The notes: generated by a model from the letters alone, not told the origin. DNA of 64,000 nucleotides from Antennarius striatus (GCF_040054535.1 NC_090782.1:23058501-23122500); one strand, 5' to 3'; shown: positions 25,714 to 47,028, numbered from the stretch's first letter. Numbers and translations are program-made.

Positions 25714-26945
25714 GCTGCTCTACAAACCACTTAAGGGATGCTGTGTTTCAAACTGGCATCGCTAACAGATGATGTTGTGGAGAATATATCAAGGCCAAAT
25801 AATAGTCCTTGAAACGGGTGAAAGGGGATGTGAGAAGCGAGGAGGGTCAGACATGTGGAACACGTGTATCCGTCTTCATGTGTGTGTGAGTGTGTGTGTG
25901 TGCATGCATTTCATGTACAGCAGGAGCAAAGCAGAAATCCTAATGGGAGTGGGCTTAACTCTTGCACACAGCCTCGCTACATATCTGATTACTGGGACCA
26001 GTAATTTTCTTTCCTTAAATAAGGAAGAAATTGGATAGGATGAATGAAATTTGGCTGTCATATTGCAATGATGGTGCAGCAGGGAGATTATGTGTTTCAC
26101 ATAATCGTTCATCATTTCCCAACCAGTGTTCAGGCTTAGCATAATGGAATTGGTAAACTGGTTTAAATCAGAACGTGAGAACAGACTATCAGGCAGACGG
26201 TGTGGGTCTGTGGTAATGTCTTCAGACCAGGCAGAGTATTTCCACCACAGAGTTGCACAAACACATTGAATTCCACACCGTGCAAATGCTACCGCTACAC
26301 ACACTGTCTCCGTCTCTTCCCTTTAATACATCAAAAGACCCTTAAACCGTCCATAGAGTCGTGTGTTTTTCTTTTGTGCTTTATTTCATCTTTATTTCGT
26401 CTTCTTTTAGCTGTTTTTAAGGTGTCTATGTGGATTGATATCATCCAGAAGTGCACGGTTTCTACGTTTCTTTTTGTATTTCAAAGTAGAATGTAAACAC
26501 TACCTCTAGTTCTTCATGTTACAGATATAGATCTGCATTCTCTGCAGTAAATGAGACAAAATCGAACATATTCCGATATAAACATGTCCTATATGTAGTG
26601 ACATATCTGCTGTGACCCTAAGCGATTGAAAGAAGATAATTCTGATGATACCGGGGCGAAAACCAAAAATAATTTACAGGTTAATCTGACTAAATAAAAA
26701 AAATCTTCAAATTATAATCCTGTAATATAGTTCAGATGACAGTCAGCAGATTCACAGCTGAGTTCTGCCTTCTTGGATGTTACACTTCCTCAGAAACACA
26801 CTGGAGGAAGTCCAGATTGGTCACCCTTCACCCATTCTGGTGTTAAGCACTAGAGCCCCCCCCCTTATGGATTCATGACTTGTCCATAAGTGTGAATGTG
26901 ACTGAATGGTTGTTTTTCTCTCTGTGCCTCGGACCTGTAATTTAG

Positions 26946-27146
<201 letters not shown>

Positions 27147-28110
27147 TCACCTGTTGGCCACTAGGTGTCACAGTGGTTGTTTCTAACAGACATACTGTTC
27201 TGTTTCACTTCTGATCTGTTTTCATCTTAAAATCTAAATCAGGAATTTGTGAACAGAAATGCACATTTCTGAGCAAAGCGTCTCAGATGCAGACATGCTT
27301 TTGATCTTAAAAATACGATATCTGGACAGATCTGAGAATTAATTATGATAAATCTGACATCGTTACACATAATATTTATGAGTTTAAAGGGCCTAAAACT
27401 TATTGTATAATTATAACATAGCAAACCAAACACATATGTCAAATAATCTCAATAAAATATACAACATATATCTGGAGATACCAAGGGTTTTGAAGAAAAA
27501 GAAAATCTGTTTCAAAATGATTTTTTTAAAAAGTCGGTTTTACAAATTTAACTATGTTCTGAGATCTTCTGATGGATTCATTGAAAGTATCCTGAGTCTG
27601 CAGGAGCTAGAAGGGATTTAACAAACAAATGTTCTGAAAAACACTTCAGTATGAGCTGCTGAACATGCTTTCTGCATATTTCCATACTTTTCATGTGGAG
27701 GAAGTAAATTCTGTGTATATCACGTGTAATCCAACAGTAACTAAACAACCAATGAGCTGCTTAAAATGCATGACAGATGTGACGCCATTAATAATAAGAC
27801 ATAATAAAGAAGAGACAGATTTCTGAGAATTAAGTCCGAATTATTGCAATTATTGTGTCTGAATGCTGCTGCTGCAACATTTAAATTTCCTAGTTTGGGA
27901 TCAATAAAGTGCATCTTATCTTATGAATATCAGACCTACAACATTTTTCCTGACTGAAGCTTTTTATTAAGTCTGACTTGTTTGCCTTAAGACAGGGTTG
28001 TTGTTGTTTTTTCCAAAACACTGCAATAATACTACATATAAATAGAAAAATACAAAAAGGGACACAAATTAATGTCTTCTTCTTCTCCTCCTTCTTCTCT
28101 GTGAAGTGAA
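27147..28110. other. AT-rich intergenic DNA upstream of fxr1
   Basis: No gene recognised. It carries the retrotransposon tail at 27855-27925 and a short TTC/CTC-rich run at about 28074-28098. Confidence 0.55.
27855..27925 (+). mobile_element. Retrotransposon 3' tail (fish LINE/SINE type)
   Basis: The run ctgctgctgcaaca ... cctagtttgggatcaataaagt followed by a short atcttatctta tail is the characteristic 3' end of non-LTR elements common in fish genomes. Only the tail is present, as in 5'-truncated copies. The family is not assigned. Confidence 0.55.
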
Positions 28111-28229
28111 GCGGAGCAGAAATGTCAAATGAAGCGTCTCTTTGTTGAATCATCAGCTTTAGGGAACACCACTGATCTTTTTAATGCGTTAATTAAATTC
28201 GTAGTGAGGAGAACGCAGTTAATGCAGAC

Positions 28230-28310
28230 GCAGGTTCTTTTGCGGGTTGACGCGCCCCTCCTGGCGCTTTATCGAACACCTGTCGTCCCAGCATCCTTTG
28301 CGTCTCCAAT
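28230..28310 (+). promoter_or_regulatory. fxr1: fxr1 proximal promoter / 5' UTR
   Basis: GC-richer stretch directly before the fxr1 ATG. TCCCAGCATCCTTTGCG at 28286-28302 resembles a ZNF143/SBS motif, which is common at housekeeping TSSs. It ends only 8 bp before the ATG, so transcription starting here would give a very short leader, or the motif lies within the 5' UTR. Confidence 0.4.
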
Positions 28311-36462
<8,152 letters not shown>

Positions 36463-38345
36463 TCAGACCTGAGCAAAGGAAACGGTTTCAAATATTTACA
36501 ATTCTTTGGCTGCACTCGATTGAATCTCTCCGTCTTTGGAGTGAAACATTTAAATACAAGAAGCACTGCTCTTTTTTTAAACATTACAAATATCTGAAAC
36601 CTATTCCGATGCACACGAGTTCTTAACCTTCACTCGAGTTCTGTCCAACCAGTCATTGTACTACAGTTTTTATTTTCAACAGTTCTTCCTGTATGAGCTT
36701 GCCAAAGATAGCCAAACAGACACATTTACAGACACTCATCTCGACGGGCACAGCTGCTTCAAAAAAAGAAAAAAAAAAAAACGCTTGGGAAAGGCAGGAA
36801 GACGGTCAAACAGAGTGTTGCGTCTGTTAAGCAGGGCTGCGTTAGCAACCAGGCAATCACTTTGGGTTAGCAGTTCAACCCATGGGATTCCTGTACGTCG
36901 CCCTGGAAAGTTTAAACTTCAGTATTTTAATGTTAAATCCTTGAGAAACTGCTACAAGTCTGGTGCGAGAAAGGAGCGCACACCAGGCGCCGTGGGAAAG
37001 ACGTTTCTGCTGGTAGCATGTTTCTGGTAACGTGTCTCCGTGTGATTGGCTCCCACTAAACATAGTTTTCAGTCCAGTATGTTCTGAGTGTTTATAACAG
37101 TGTTTATAACATCCATATAAACTGTGGTACGAATGCAGCAGGTTTTTTTAATCGGTAAATACAGCAGGGTTTTCAAACTGATTGTATTTTACCAGGTAGA
37201 CTCAGAAAATGCTTCCTCCTTTTTGTAAGAATGTTTTGTGACTCTAAGTAGTTTGTCGATTAAATATTCTGCATGAGCAGACTGACAGTGCGGATGGGGA
37301 TAGGGGTGGGGAGGGTATGTTTGACATACTTGTGATCAGCTGTTGTGCCTTGAGAGTAGATTCAACATGTCGTTGCCTGGCTCTGCACACCATCTGAAAT
37401 TGTCTCACTTATTTTGGTGTTGCTTTTTGACTCCCTGCCTGCCGTAGACATCCCACATGGACTAAACGTTCCCTGATTGGACAGAAGGCAGGTGGTGGCA
37501 AACACTGAAAAAACCCTGAAAGGATTTCAGAGGCATATCTATTTTAAAATTCGGTTTGTTTATTCATGTTTGTTGGGAAATATATATTAAAAATAAGTGT
37601 TGAGGAGTGTGCCGTTAGCTGCTTTCCCTTTTTCAATATGCAACCACTTCACTCATAGAGATGTTATTACAGCGTGTCTGGAAAAGACGATAGAGAAGTT
37701 GTTTTCTTTGCACTGAAACCTAAACTTTGTCTGTTAAAAGTTGATTGTAGTTGAGTGTGGGAACTGGCCCGTTACCATTTATATCTGGACAGAGATGTAG
37801 CCATCAGGGCAGGGTTTCCTGGAAACATCTCATCGCTCAACATTTTAATCAAAGATGACAAGAAGGATACCGATCATTACCGCTTCCTTAAAGAAACCCC
37901 ACAAGGTCACATCATTCAAATGAAGTCCACAACTGCATGAATCCTGTTTGAACAGGAAGGACCTGACTCTCCTAGTGATGAGATGTTTCTAGAAAGCCAA
38001 AGCCGGGTGACAAATTGTTTCACGGTTCTTCCACAGACTGGTCGGCTAGAAACTGCTCATGACTTTTCCACTAAGGAAGGTTTATTTGGTTTATTTATTT
38101 AAAGATGTACAGTATTTAAAAAAAACATAAAAAAACAAAAACAAAAGCTCTTTTTGACACTAAAACATGCATTGCTTAGGGTTTTCTTTTAAAGCAGTAA
38201 CTGAGTTGGTACATCCCAAGTGTTTTTTTTTTTTTTTTGGGCCAACTACAGTATGTTTTTTTTTTTTAACGGATCATTCTGGTTGGTTGACGTGCAATAT
38301 GTTTTGTATGCAGGTAGTTCTTAAATAAACTCGATCTTCCATTTA
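36463..38345 (+). terminator. fxr1: fxr1 3' UTR with AATAAA
   Basis: About 1.9 kb from the TAG (36460-36462) to AATAAA at 38324-38329. It contains poly-A and poly-T runs and an ATTTATTTA AU-rich motif near 38093. A stretch of open frame here (61 codons at 37755) is judged noncoding. Confidence 0.7.
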
Positions 38346-38727
38346 GATCTAAAACCCAACTGTGTCCATTTGTCTGTCTGCGGTGCCTGAAGGCTACCAG
38401 AAAGCGATTCTTGATTTCGAACACATTGCAGTCTTTTCATCTTAAATCTGTGACTGATATATAAAATCACGACTTTCACAAATTTTTAAAAAATGGGGTC
38501 ATTGTCCATCAAATAGTCAGCTTTTGCTTTTACAAAGTCACAGTTTTAATTTACTGCTAATTCTCTGGTGTAGGTGAGGGGGCTGTCACCAGCCCCAGCT
38601 CAAAACCCTTGCTGTTGAACAAACAGGCTGCTGTTAAAAATGTGAATATCATTTGAGGTTGCTGGCTTGTAGTAAACCAGCTAAAAAGAAGGTAAATCAA
38701 AAAGGGAATTTCTCCATTTGTACAGAA

Positions 38728-38733
38728 TTTATT
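38728..38733 (-). terminator. dnajc19: Possible dnajc19 polyadenylation signal
   Basis: AATAAA on the minus strand, 62 nt beyond the stop codon. It would give a very short 3' UTR; a more distal site towards 38.4 kb, facing the fxr1 3' end, is also possible. Confidence 0.4.
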
Positions 38734-38794
38734 TCAGAAAAATCAAGTCTAATGATCGAGTCAGTCGCTGCAGCAGGATGGTTGAGATCAGAGT

Positions 38795-40045
38795 TCATTT
38801 GTACTTCATCTGGCTGTCCAGCAGATCCTTCGCTTCGTTTATCTTTGCTGCCAAGTAGGGAGAACCACCTGCCATGCACACACACACACACATACACAAA
38901 CAACTATCCATATCAATATTTATTTGCTATAAATAAATTCACTGAGCATCAGATGCATTTCGAGCCAACCTTACCCCTGTCTGGATGGTTCAGGATCATC
39001 AGCTTTCTGTGGGCTTCTCTGATCTTATTCTTGTTGGCTGTGGGACTGAAAGACAGACCAGAGGTCCAACAGTGAATCATTGTTGTGCTAATCAATGTGA
39101 ACAGATCAACATGTGCACCCCTGGATGGTGCAGAGTGCTCGCATACCTGACACCCAAAATCAGGGAAGCTTCTCTTTTGTTCATCGTGGGTTCAAATCCA
39201 CCTCTGTAGTACCCACTTCCAAAGGCCTGCAAAAACATAAGCAGGCAACAGCTCACTGGTGGATCAGGAAAAACAAGTCATGAAGTAAAATAAGGAATGA
39301 GACGATGAATGCATCTTGTATCTTCTTTTACTTCTTACCGTCTTCGGGAAGCTCTGAAAGGCTTGTTTCACCTGAGGCTCCATCTGCTTCGCGGCCTGCA
39401 AGGCATAGCGACCTGCAAGGCAAAACCGAGGGGAGAGGAAGGTATGCATCTGATATAGTTGCGGAACACATATTTTCATTTAAATAAACACCTATTGTAT
39501 TTTTTTTTTACAGTGAGACTAGAAGATATACCTTAAGTAAATATAAATATTCAATATTACATGAACACAAGAGCAAAATATCCAAATTCCTGCCGTCAGA
39601 TAATGTCTATGAAGATCTGAATGGTGCAGATATAACAAGTACTGCACATGTAACGTGCATTATGAGACTCAACCTGGAGGGTAAATCAGCTAGCTTTGCT
39701 TCAAATTATACTCACCTGCGAATCCAGCTGCTGCCAGAGCCAGTCCCACGGCCACCATGGAACCGGCCTGCCGGGATAAGTTGACAAGAGGCAGGGATAG
39801 CAAAAAACAAAGCAAAACACTGAGGTCAGAATGTCATACGGCTGCGGAAATAAAGGACACATGCTAAAATTTTAGCTTGAATCGAACGCCATTTACGTTC
39901 GATCAAGTTATGGGCCATGCAAACATGTGGCTAACGTTAGCTCGCCCTTTCAGAACGATCATTATCGCAGTGATCGGCTAACTGCTAACAGGAAGCTAGC
40001 TCAGACAGTTGTCCCGTTTAGTAAACACAAAGTCGGACCTACCAT
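38795..40045 (-). CDS. dnajc19: DnaJ homolog subfamily C member 19 (TIM14-like import co-chaperone)
   Basis: Coding exons in transcript order: 40045-40043 (ATG only), 39767-39716, 39412-39339, 39226-39147, 39045-38975, 38868-38795; 354 nt, 117 residues (human 116). Residues about 5-22 form the single membrane segment ([18 protein letters not shown]). The J domain is in the C-terminal half, with the HPD motif at residues 90-92 (NHPDRGG; human has K where this has R). Then [10 protein letters not shown] and a TGA at 38797-38795. Known family role: a mitochondrial inner-membrane J-protein linked to the TIM23/PAM import motor and to prohibitin complexes, stimulating mtHsp70. The gene is convergent with fxr1. 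All junctions are GT-AG and in phase. The exon 6 acceptor is preceded by a short GT repeat. Confidence 0.96.
38877..38898. repeat. Short (CA)n by the dnajc19 exon 6 acceptor
   Basis: CA units with one TA step. Read on the minus strand they are GT units lying 5-10 bases upstream of gcatggcag|G at 38868. Confidence 0.9.
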
Positions 40046-40290
40046 GTCTGTCCGTTACGTTCCGATTCCGCTGAAAGTCATGGGTATAACTTCCGACCTC
40101 TCATGCTCGCTTTACATGATTGTACCGGAAACTGAGCAGCACTGTCGTAAAACATTGTTGTGGTTTTTCAATGGGGAGACGGACTTGAGCATTAAGCTCC
40201 ACCTACAAATCTAATGAATTCACCAGCCAATCAGAACGCTGTCTGCGTCACGCGGAAGTTGAGCGGAGCTGTAAGGAGGTAATTAAAACT
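40046..40290 (-). promoter_or_regulatory. dnajc19: dnajc19 promoter, possibly bidirectional
   Basis: Compact motif cluster: CCAAT at 40227-40231, CRE-like TGCGTCA at 40244-40250 and ETS-type GCGGAAGT at 40252-40259. The stretch from here to the ATG at 40045 is the likely leader. A donor-like GAG|gtaatt near 40279 on the + strand raises the chance of a divergent transcript (sox2ot or a promoter-associated RNA). Confidence 0.5.
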
Positions 40291-41080
40291 TTATTATGCC
40301 TCATTTAGTTTACGCAAAATTAGTTGTTTATTTGTGTTTTATTCTACCATCAACGCGTGATGTTAGCTCGTCTAAATTAACATTTTAAAATTTATCTGAA
40401 TATCTGTTTACACTTGAGCCAAATGACAATTTAAACATTTACTGTTTTTGGAATGCTAATGTTTAACCGCGTCTCAATAATGCTAGCTTATTACAGTGGC
40501 AGGTTGTAACTACGTAGATATTAGAATGAAATGTTAGCTAACATTAGCCGCCCAAAGCAACTGTTTATAACAGAGTAAATTACAGTTCTAGTAAGAAAAC
40601 CACAAAGAGGACAGCTGAGCATTGTTATTATTATTATTATTATTATTATTAATTAGTCTTAATTTTAAGGGCCAAATTTGTTATTAGTTCTTTCAAAAGT
40701 TATACACTTGTTGTAAGTCAATACATTTCAGAATAAGTCAATTAAATTAAAATAAGTTTTCAGATATAGGACATTGGTTTAGTTGCTGTTGCTAACCACA
40801 CACCAACAAACTAATTTTTTATTTTAGTGTAACTGACGTTTACAACAACAGTTGCTGTTGTTAATAACCAATCCCATTCTCATTCCATGGCCGCTCAAAG
40901 CTCATTCCTTCCATGCATCAGTGGAAGGGCTCTCTGGAGGGGGGGGGGGGTGCAGACCGTGCTCTATTGATGCTGCTCCACTCCCATGTTTGCTTTGCTG
41001 CCACCGTTTACACCTTAATAATGACCTGAGGTGAATGCCAGCACAACTGTGTCCGCCTTCCACCCAAGCAGAGGTCTAAT
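40290..41080. other. Intergenic DNA downstream of the dnajc19 promoter
   Basis: AT-rich; an (ATT)n run lies at 40623-40651 and a poly-G run near 40941-40951. No gene recognised. Confidence 0.55.
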
Positions 41081-42600
41081 TTGCCTGCGCAAGTTAAAAC
41101 ACTCGTGGGTGTTCAGGGCCTTTAGACAATCATTTGAGGCTAGTGTTTCCTGTTAATAGCTTATAAGAGGTGTTGTACTTATTTGGGGATTTCTGAGCTG
41201 TATTGGCTTTTATTAGTCTCATTTTACTAAATGATAAAAGGTTCTTACACCCATTGTGGAAGAATAAGGGAAAGACAGTTGACCAGTCATACATCTTTTA
41301 TCAAACCAGATCAATTTTCTCCCTGGAAACATAATCATTTTCAAAGCCTGGATATATGTTGACCCCAACAATGAAATCAACTTTTTTTCTGTGATTCACC
41401 AGTCAGAGCTTCCAGTCTAGCATTATGTTTTTCTTTATTCTTAAAAAGCACATCTTTCTAAGAGAGAGATACCATAAATCACTTTCCAAAATCAGTGCAT
41501 TCAGTGTTGAATCCAGGAATATTTGGCTTCCCCCCCCCCCCCTGAATCAATAAATCTATTAGTAATGGGACATGGACCAGGCAAGCTAGGAGAACATGTA
41601 GTATTATCAGGCTTCATCAGAGTGTTTTAGAACCGCAATGGTGCGTATCATCCACCAGAAGGCCTATGGCTCATGCAGCAGTTATGGCTTGAAGTGACAG
41701 CTTTCCCGCAGCTACACCAGGAACGGCTGCTCCCTTGTCGGATGTAGAGGCTCCCTGGCTCGGGCTGATGGCTAGTTATAGGACAGAAGATGCTGTGAAC
41801 ATCTGCAGGCTGTCTGTAAGGAGCAATTTACACCCAAACGTGCCCTGCTGCGTCTTTCCTAGCATTGGACTGAAACATGACGGCAACTAACACAATGTGA
41901 CAGTGAAGGGCTTAATTATTGCCCCTATCATTTGCATAATTACACTGTTTTTCTGAGACACGGGCAGTATAGAAATTGTAAATTGTAGTGGACCTGCTGT
42001 CTCTCCTTAGTGGAAGTCGTATTTGAATGGAGAGAGCCTGTTTTGCTAGCCAGGCAGCCAGGCTTAGGCAAGAGGTCCCAATCAGCCAGCCTCCCAGACT
42101 GCTCATTCAATAGGATTTAAAAAGCCAACTGTGTGGAGAAATGAGAGTTTTGCACCTCAAATCATATGGAATTACAGTGCTGGTTGCATATGGGGGGAGC
42201 CAGTGGCAGGCACAAAAGCCCACAGGAAGCAGCTATTTCTGTGTGTTTTATTAACCCAACCAAGCAATTTAATTCTTTTGTTCGGGGGAGTTCTACTTCA
42301 TTGATTAACAAAAGCGGGGATATAATTTTTTCAGCCCCTTTTGAAAAGCCTGAAATGTCAAGCCTTTTAAAGGAGATTATTCTGCCTGTGTGTAATGAAT
42401 AGAGCCCAGAGTAACCTTTTGTCTACAATTAAATATTCCAGCATAAATATAAAAGAAAATCAGAGATGGGGAAGATTGAGTCAGGAGAGATTGGAGAGGT
42501 AGATCCTCTCCCTGATAGTGGCAACAGCCTGGCTCTAATTAGATATGCCAGGCTGGCTGTGAGCAGTCACTCTCCACAGCACGCAGAGAGAGGAGGCAGC
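41080..42600. promoter_or_regulatory. Candidate conserved enhancer block near sox2ot
   Basis: About 1.5 kb of complex, balanced sequence with no coding frame. A perfect POU octamer ATTTGCAT (41930-41937) overlaps a TAATTA homeodomain core (41937-41942), with ACAATG at 41892-41897. Further homeodomain-like sites lie near 42250-42320 and 42535 (ctctaattagata). Position between dnajc19 and the expected sox2 fits a neural/pluripotency enhancer. Conservation is untested. Confidence 0.4.
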
Positions 42601-42613
42601 CTGAGAGACGAGG

Positions 42614-42672
42614 ATGGAGGGGACCTATCTGCTCATCTGTCTGTCCAGCGCCTTCCTCTGGGCATCCAAAAG
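42614..42672 (+). other. Candidate first exon with signal-peptide-like start
   Basis: ATG in a good context (gaggATGG) encodes MEGTYLLICLSSAFLWASKR and stops at a donor-like AAAAG|gtattt. The hydrophobic core looks like a signal peptide. No following exon was found, so this may be chance inside a conserved noncoding block or a lncRNA exon. Confidence 0.2.
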
Positions 42673-42719
42673 GTATTTCAGGAGACTTTGTTGTGTTGTG
42701 TTGCCCACCGTTATTTGTT

Positions 42720-45700
42720 TTCCTGACGTCTTTGTCACAGAAGAGCCGGAGCCTAAAAGGCAATGCCTTGTGGGAACTGCATAAACAGAGAGGGATAGGA
42801 AAAAAGTTATGGTTGTGTGTGCGATTCCGGGGATGGATTAGGAATAACAAAGACACACTTCAGGGACAGAGAGTGGCTTTTTTTCTGATTCAGGAGGTAG
42901 ACTGTGATGCTGCGTGGAGGTGATGAAGAGCGATGAAGTTTCCACTGTGTTTTGTGAGTTGAAGTCAGACTTGGCATTTGGATCGCGTGCCGAGGAGGTT
43001 GAACTGCAGCTGGGCCAAGGCGACCCGAGAGCTTTGAAATGAAATCTGAGCTTTGTTATGTTGAAAACATTTGGTCAGAGTTCTGCTGTGAGTTGATCAG
43101 AAGTTGTTTTAGGCTGTTGCTGAAGAAATTGTTGCGACTGTCATCTGTTTTAAGCACTGATTTAAAGAAGGGAGTTATGAAACTCAACTCAGTCCTCTTT
43201 TAATGTGGACTGGCTGCTCTAATCAGGATGGATGCTGACCTCTGTGCTTCATATTTATTGACCAATCACTTTTTTGATGACTTCTCTAGAAGGACAAATT
43301 TCTGCCAATAGGAACGGTGATCCTGTTGGAGTTTTGACACGACACGTCCGTTCATGTCTTTTGGACACATGCTCATACTTTATGTCCTCCAAAAGGTTCA
43401 TTAAGGAATCACTGTCACATCTGTAACACAATGATTTCACTTTTTACTAATATCACCAGTTATCATCCTAAATTGTTCTTAAAATGATTTGATTCCCAGC
43501 ACCATCATCTCTTTTTATGGAGAAAAACATTTAAACATTAAAAAGTTTATAGCAAATTATTAAAAAGAAAGTTTTATCAAGTTCTGTTCTGTTTGTGACC
43601 CTGAAAAATTGGAATATGTTCAAATTTAAGTAAGGACAAACATTTTGAGTAAAAAATTCTCAAATAATAACTTTATGTATTGACTATAGAAATCTGTATA
43701 AAATAGGACTGTAACTCAGAATATTTTCATTTTCTATCAATCTATTAATTCTTTTGCACAAAAAATGTCAAAAAATATTTGAAGATGCTTATCACTTCTT
43801 TGAAAAGGTGAAGTCCTCACACCTTCTAACTTCACATTACTGTCAGGGTGCTAAATTATTAAAATATATTCTCATATCAGAAGCTGAAATGAGAATATTT
43901 AAACTTTTTTATTTAAGAAATGACTCAAAACAAACCATTTATTATCCAGATAGTTGGTGGTTAAATGTAATAGTTGACGTAATTGACAAAATCCTTCACG
44001 TTTTAAGAAAAATTACAAATACAGACGTCAATACGAGACCTCAAACTCTTGTTTGGCTCTTCTGTGATGAAACTGCACCGTTGATGTGTTGAACTTCTCC
44101 ACAGCCACAAATGATAAAGTCCTGGACAGCTTCAGTTTATTTCCACCAGAGCTGAGCGTTAGTCTGATGGTTTTCTCTCATTCTTTGGAAGTTCTTCAGC
44201 TAAGAATGTTTGGTATTTGACTTAGAAGGCATTAAAGACAGATCTCAGATGGCTTTGCCTTCTTTGTACAAAGAGTCCTGAACGCCCTGAAGATCATAGA
44301 AACACTGTTTTCAAACCAGGTTGTTTCTTAATGTGGGGGGGGGGGGGCTTTGATAGGATGAAGAACATCTTTCAGTTGCTTTCCTGGGAAGTACAATAGT
44401 TCATGCACGCATGTTCTTTATGAACATTATGAGAAGTAGATTGATAGAAGCTGACAGACAAATGGCTTTGCTGTCTTCCCCATCTTGCAATGAAACGGGC
44501 CTGTTTCTGTTTTTCTAGTCAGCGTCACAGAAAGACAGTTTGACTTTTTGAATTTCCTGACCACAGAAGGAAAGGTCAATGTGTCGACCCTTGAATTCAA
44601 ACATTCAAATAAACGTTTCAACATTCAGAGTCCATAGCAACAAGCAAAGAGTGGGATTTCAACTGCAAGCCCTTCTTTTTTGTGATTATGTTCGGAGGAG
44701 ACGGGTGTGCAAATGTAGTTATTGTCATCTTTGTGTGAAAGCAGCAATACTTCATTAGTAGTATGTAAATGTAAGAACAATGTTCAAGTAAGGGCATGTA
44801 AGTGTTGTTGGCTAAATTTACTTCAAGAGACAAGTGTTTGTGCATTAGTTTGTCAGTTAACCAAACCCAATACATTTGAGATGATAATCTGTCTCTGAAC
44901 CAGGAAGGACATAAATATGTCTGAAAGGAAGACAACCAATAAATAAACTTAAAGTCCAGAGTTAAAATACAACTACTACTCAGACTAACTATGAAAAAAA
45001 TTACAGCTTCCAGCACACACACGCTGGTTTCCATGGAGATGATATCTGTTGATGAGACAATGATGTCATGACCTTTACCTTGACTGTCTAAAATAAAGAA
45101 GACTCACTATTTGTCAGAAAACGGCGGCCTTCCAAAGAAAAATCACTCAGCTCATTCCACATGTTTCAGTGAGAGTGAGGAAGACTCTCCATCCTGTTTG
45201 ACCTCCTTCCTCAGCAGGAAGTAGAATTACAATCATTCTGAACTGAGCCCTACACTAAACCGTTAAATCGAAACTCGTCCCACACATTTTTTTTCTCCCA
45301 GACGGTTTGTCGGTGCTTCAGAGGGCTGATTGGAGGAGGCAGCAGGAATAACAGCAGGTCATGAGGTCACAAACCTGTTATGATAACTAAACTGAGGTCA
45401 AACAAACCAATCACAGCCTGCTGATGTTTCCCAATGACAGCAGATTAACAACACTTTGTTAGTTTAACGCCGTAAAAAAATTGCACGAAAGGAATTTGCC
45501 TTTTGTTCAGTTTTCTGTTTGACAATGTTCAGAGATACTAACACAGACTTTAACAACACATGTACAGTAAATAGAAATAATCCCTCCTTAGACTGTCGGA
45601 ATGAATGCTGCCATGATCAGTAGGATAATTTATGGTCAATAATTTCCAAAAATGAATCATTTAATCATATTAGAAGCAAAAATAGATTTTTTGAAATCAT

Positions 45701-45720
45701 TTTATATTTTAATTTGCTGC
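42720..45720. other. Intergenic DNA, nothing recognised
   Basis: AT-rich, with a poly-G run near 44335-44347. Open frames of up to 138 codons (44618-45034, minus) lack domain features and splice context. Confidence 0.5.
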
Positions 45721-46770
45721 AGAATTCTCTCTAATTCCTGGTGAGGAGGCCGTGGGTTTTTACTGGTTCGTTAGACAATATTCAGTTCTTTTTAAACTAA
45801 ATGACTCATGAATAATGGAGGTAATGATTTATTCCAGGATGCCATTCGCAGGTAGCAGAAACATTGCAGGAGTTGCTGAAGAATTTAGACTGTGTGGGTT
45901 TCAGGCTGCTTTAATCTCAATTAACCAGTGGTTGATAATAATATTGGGCACAAATTAACAAGTAATGTGAGGATAATGACCTGTCTGCTCATTGAAGCTA
46001 AACTGATTAATATCATGGATGTCTGAGCAAAGGCAAACTTTCTTTTCCATAGTGGCTAACATTAGCTAGCATACCGCTGTCGACAAGAAGCCACCTCAGT
46101 CTCAGAAACATAACTAAACCAAGTTACTGCATCATTAGTAGCGCTCTGCCCCCCCCAGGATGATGACCTCAACGTCTGACCTCAATACGTGAAGTTTATA
46201 CTTTAAAATATACTCCAAACTCCAGCAACCTGAGTTGGATTTCATGTTAAATTGTAGGTTTTCTTGTGTGTTTAATGGTAAAACTGTCTTTCCCTGCAAC
46301 GGTGAGGTGGCCGGACATAGTTGGATGGTCAGGGCACATGTGTAAATCTGGCATAATGCTGATTTTTACTTTCCCCCAAAGAAGACTGCTAGGTTGGCAG
46401 AAAGGAAACAAGAATTATTCAATCAAACAGCTCTCCTTCCATATCCAGATTTGACTCAAGCAGCATAAAGCTTTCCACATAATCCTTTTATCAAACCCTC
46501 AGATGGAATACTCTTATTGGAAATGCCCAGAGAGAGAAATAATATTCAGGTCATTTCTATCTCCAGTTTATTTTCGCCTTTTTAAAAAAAAAAAAAATCA
46601 CCCCTGCTTTCGGTTTTTATCTTGAGACAATAATTACTTCAGGTTTGCGGATGGAGACCTGACTGCTGATTAGGGATGTTCTCTGACCACTGAGGGAATC
46701 TCTGGCCTCATCAGTAATAAAAGAATCAAATTGTCCTCTATATAAAAAAAACCCAACAGTCTGGGGAAGT
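45720..46770. promoter_or_regulatory. Candidate conserved noncoding block
   Basis: Balanced complex sequence at about 45840-46020 and 46280-46740, with multiple TAAT cores (ctcaattaacc, ctgattaata, acaataattac). No coding frame. Regulatory function is inferred from composition and location only. Confidence 0.3.
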
Positions 46771-46950
46771 GGGTCGGGTCTGTGATGTGTTGAGCCCCCG
46801 TCAGGCGGGTTGGAGGGTGGATGCAATGTGGGTTGGCTGGCGGTGAGGGCTGGTGGTGCTAATATCTCTAAAGTGGTAGATATGGAAGCTTTGAGAGCTG
46901 CTTTTCTGTCCCGTCAGCATTTCACAGCCTTATATCTCTGCTGTCAGAAG

Positions 46951-46972
46951 GTGTGTGTGTGATAGTGTGTGA

Positions 46973-47004
<32 letters not shown>

Positions 47005-47028
47005 TGTGTGTGTGATTGTGTGTGAGTG
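46951..47028. repeat. Imperfect (GT)n/(GTGC)n microsatellite
   Basis: GT and gtgc units with short interruptions; Z-DNA-type alternating sequence. Confidence 0.9.
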
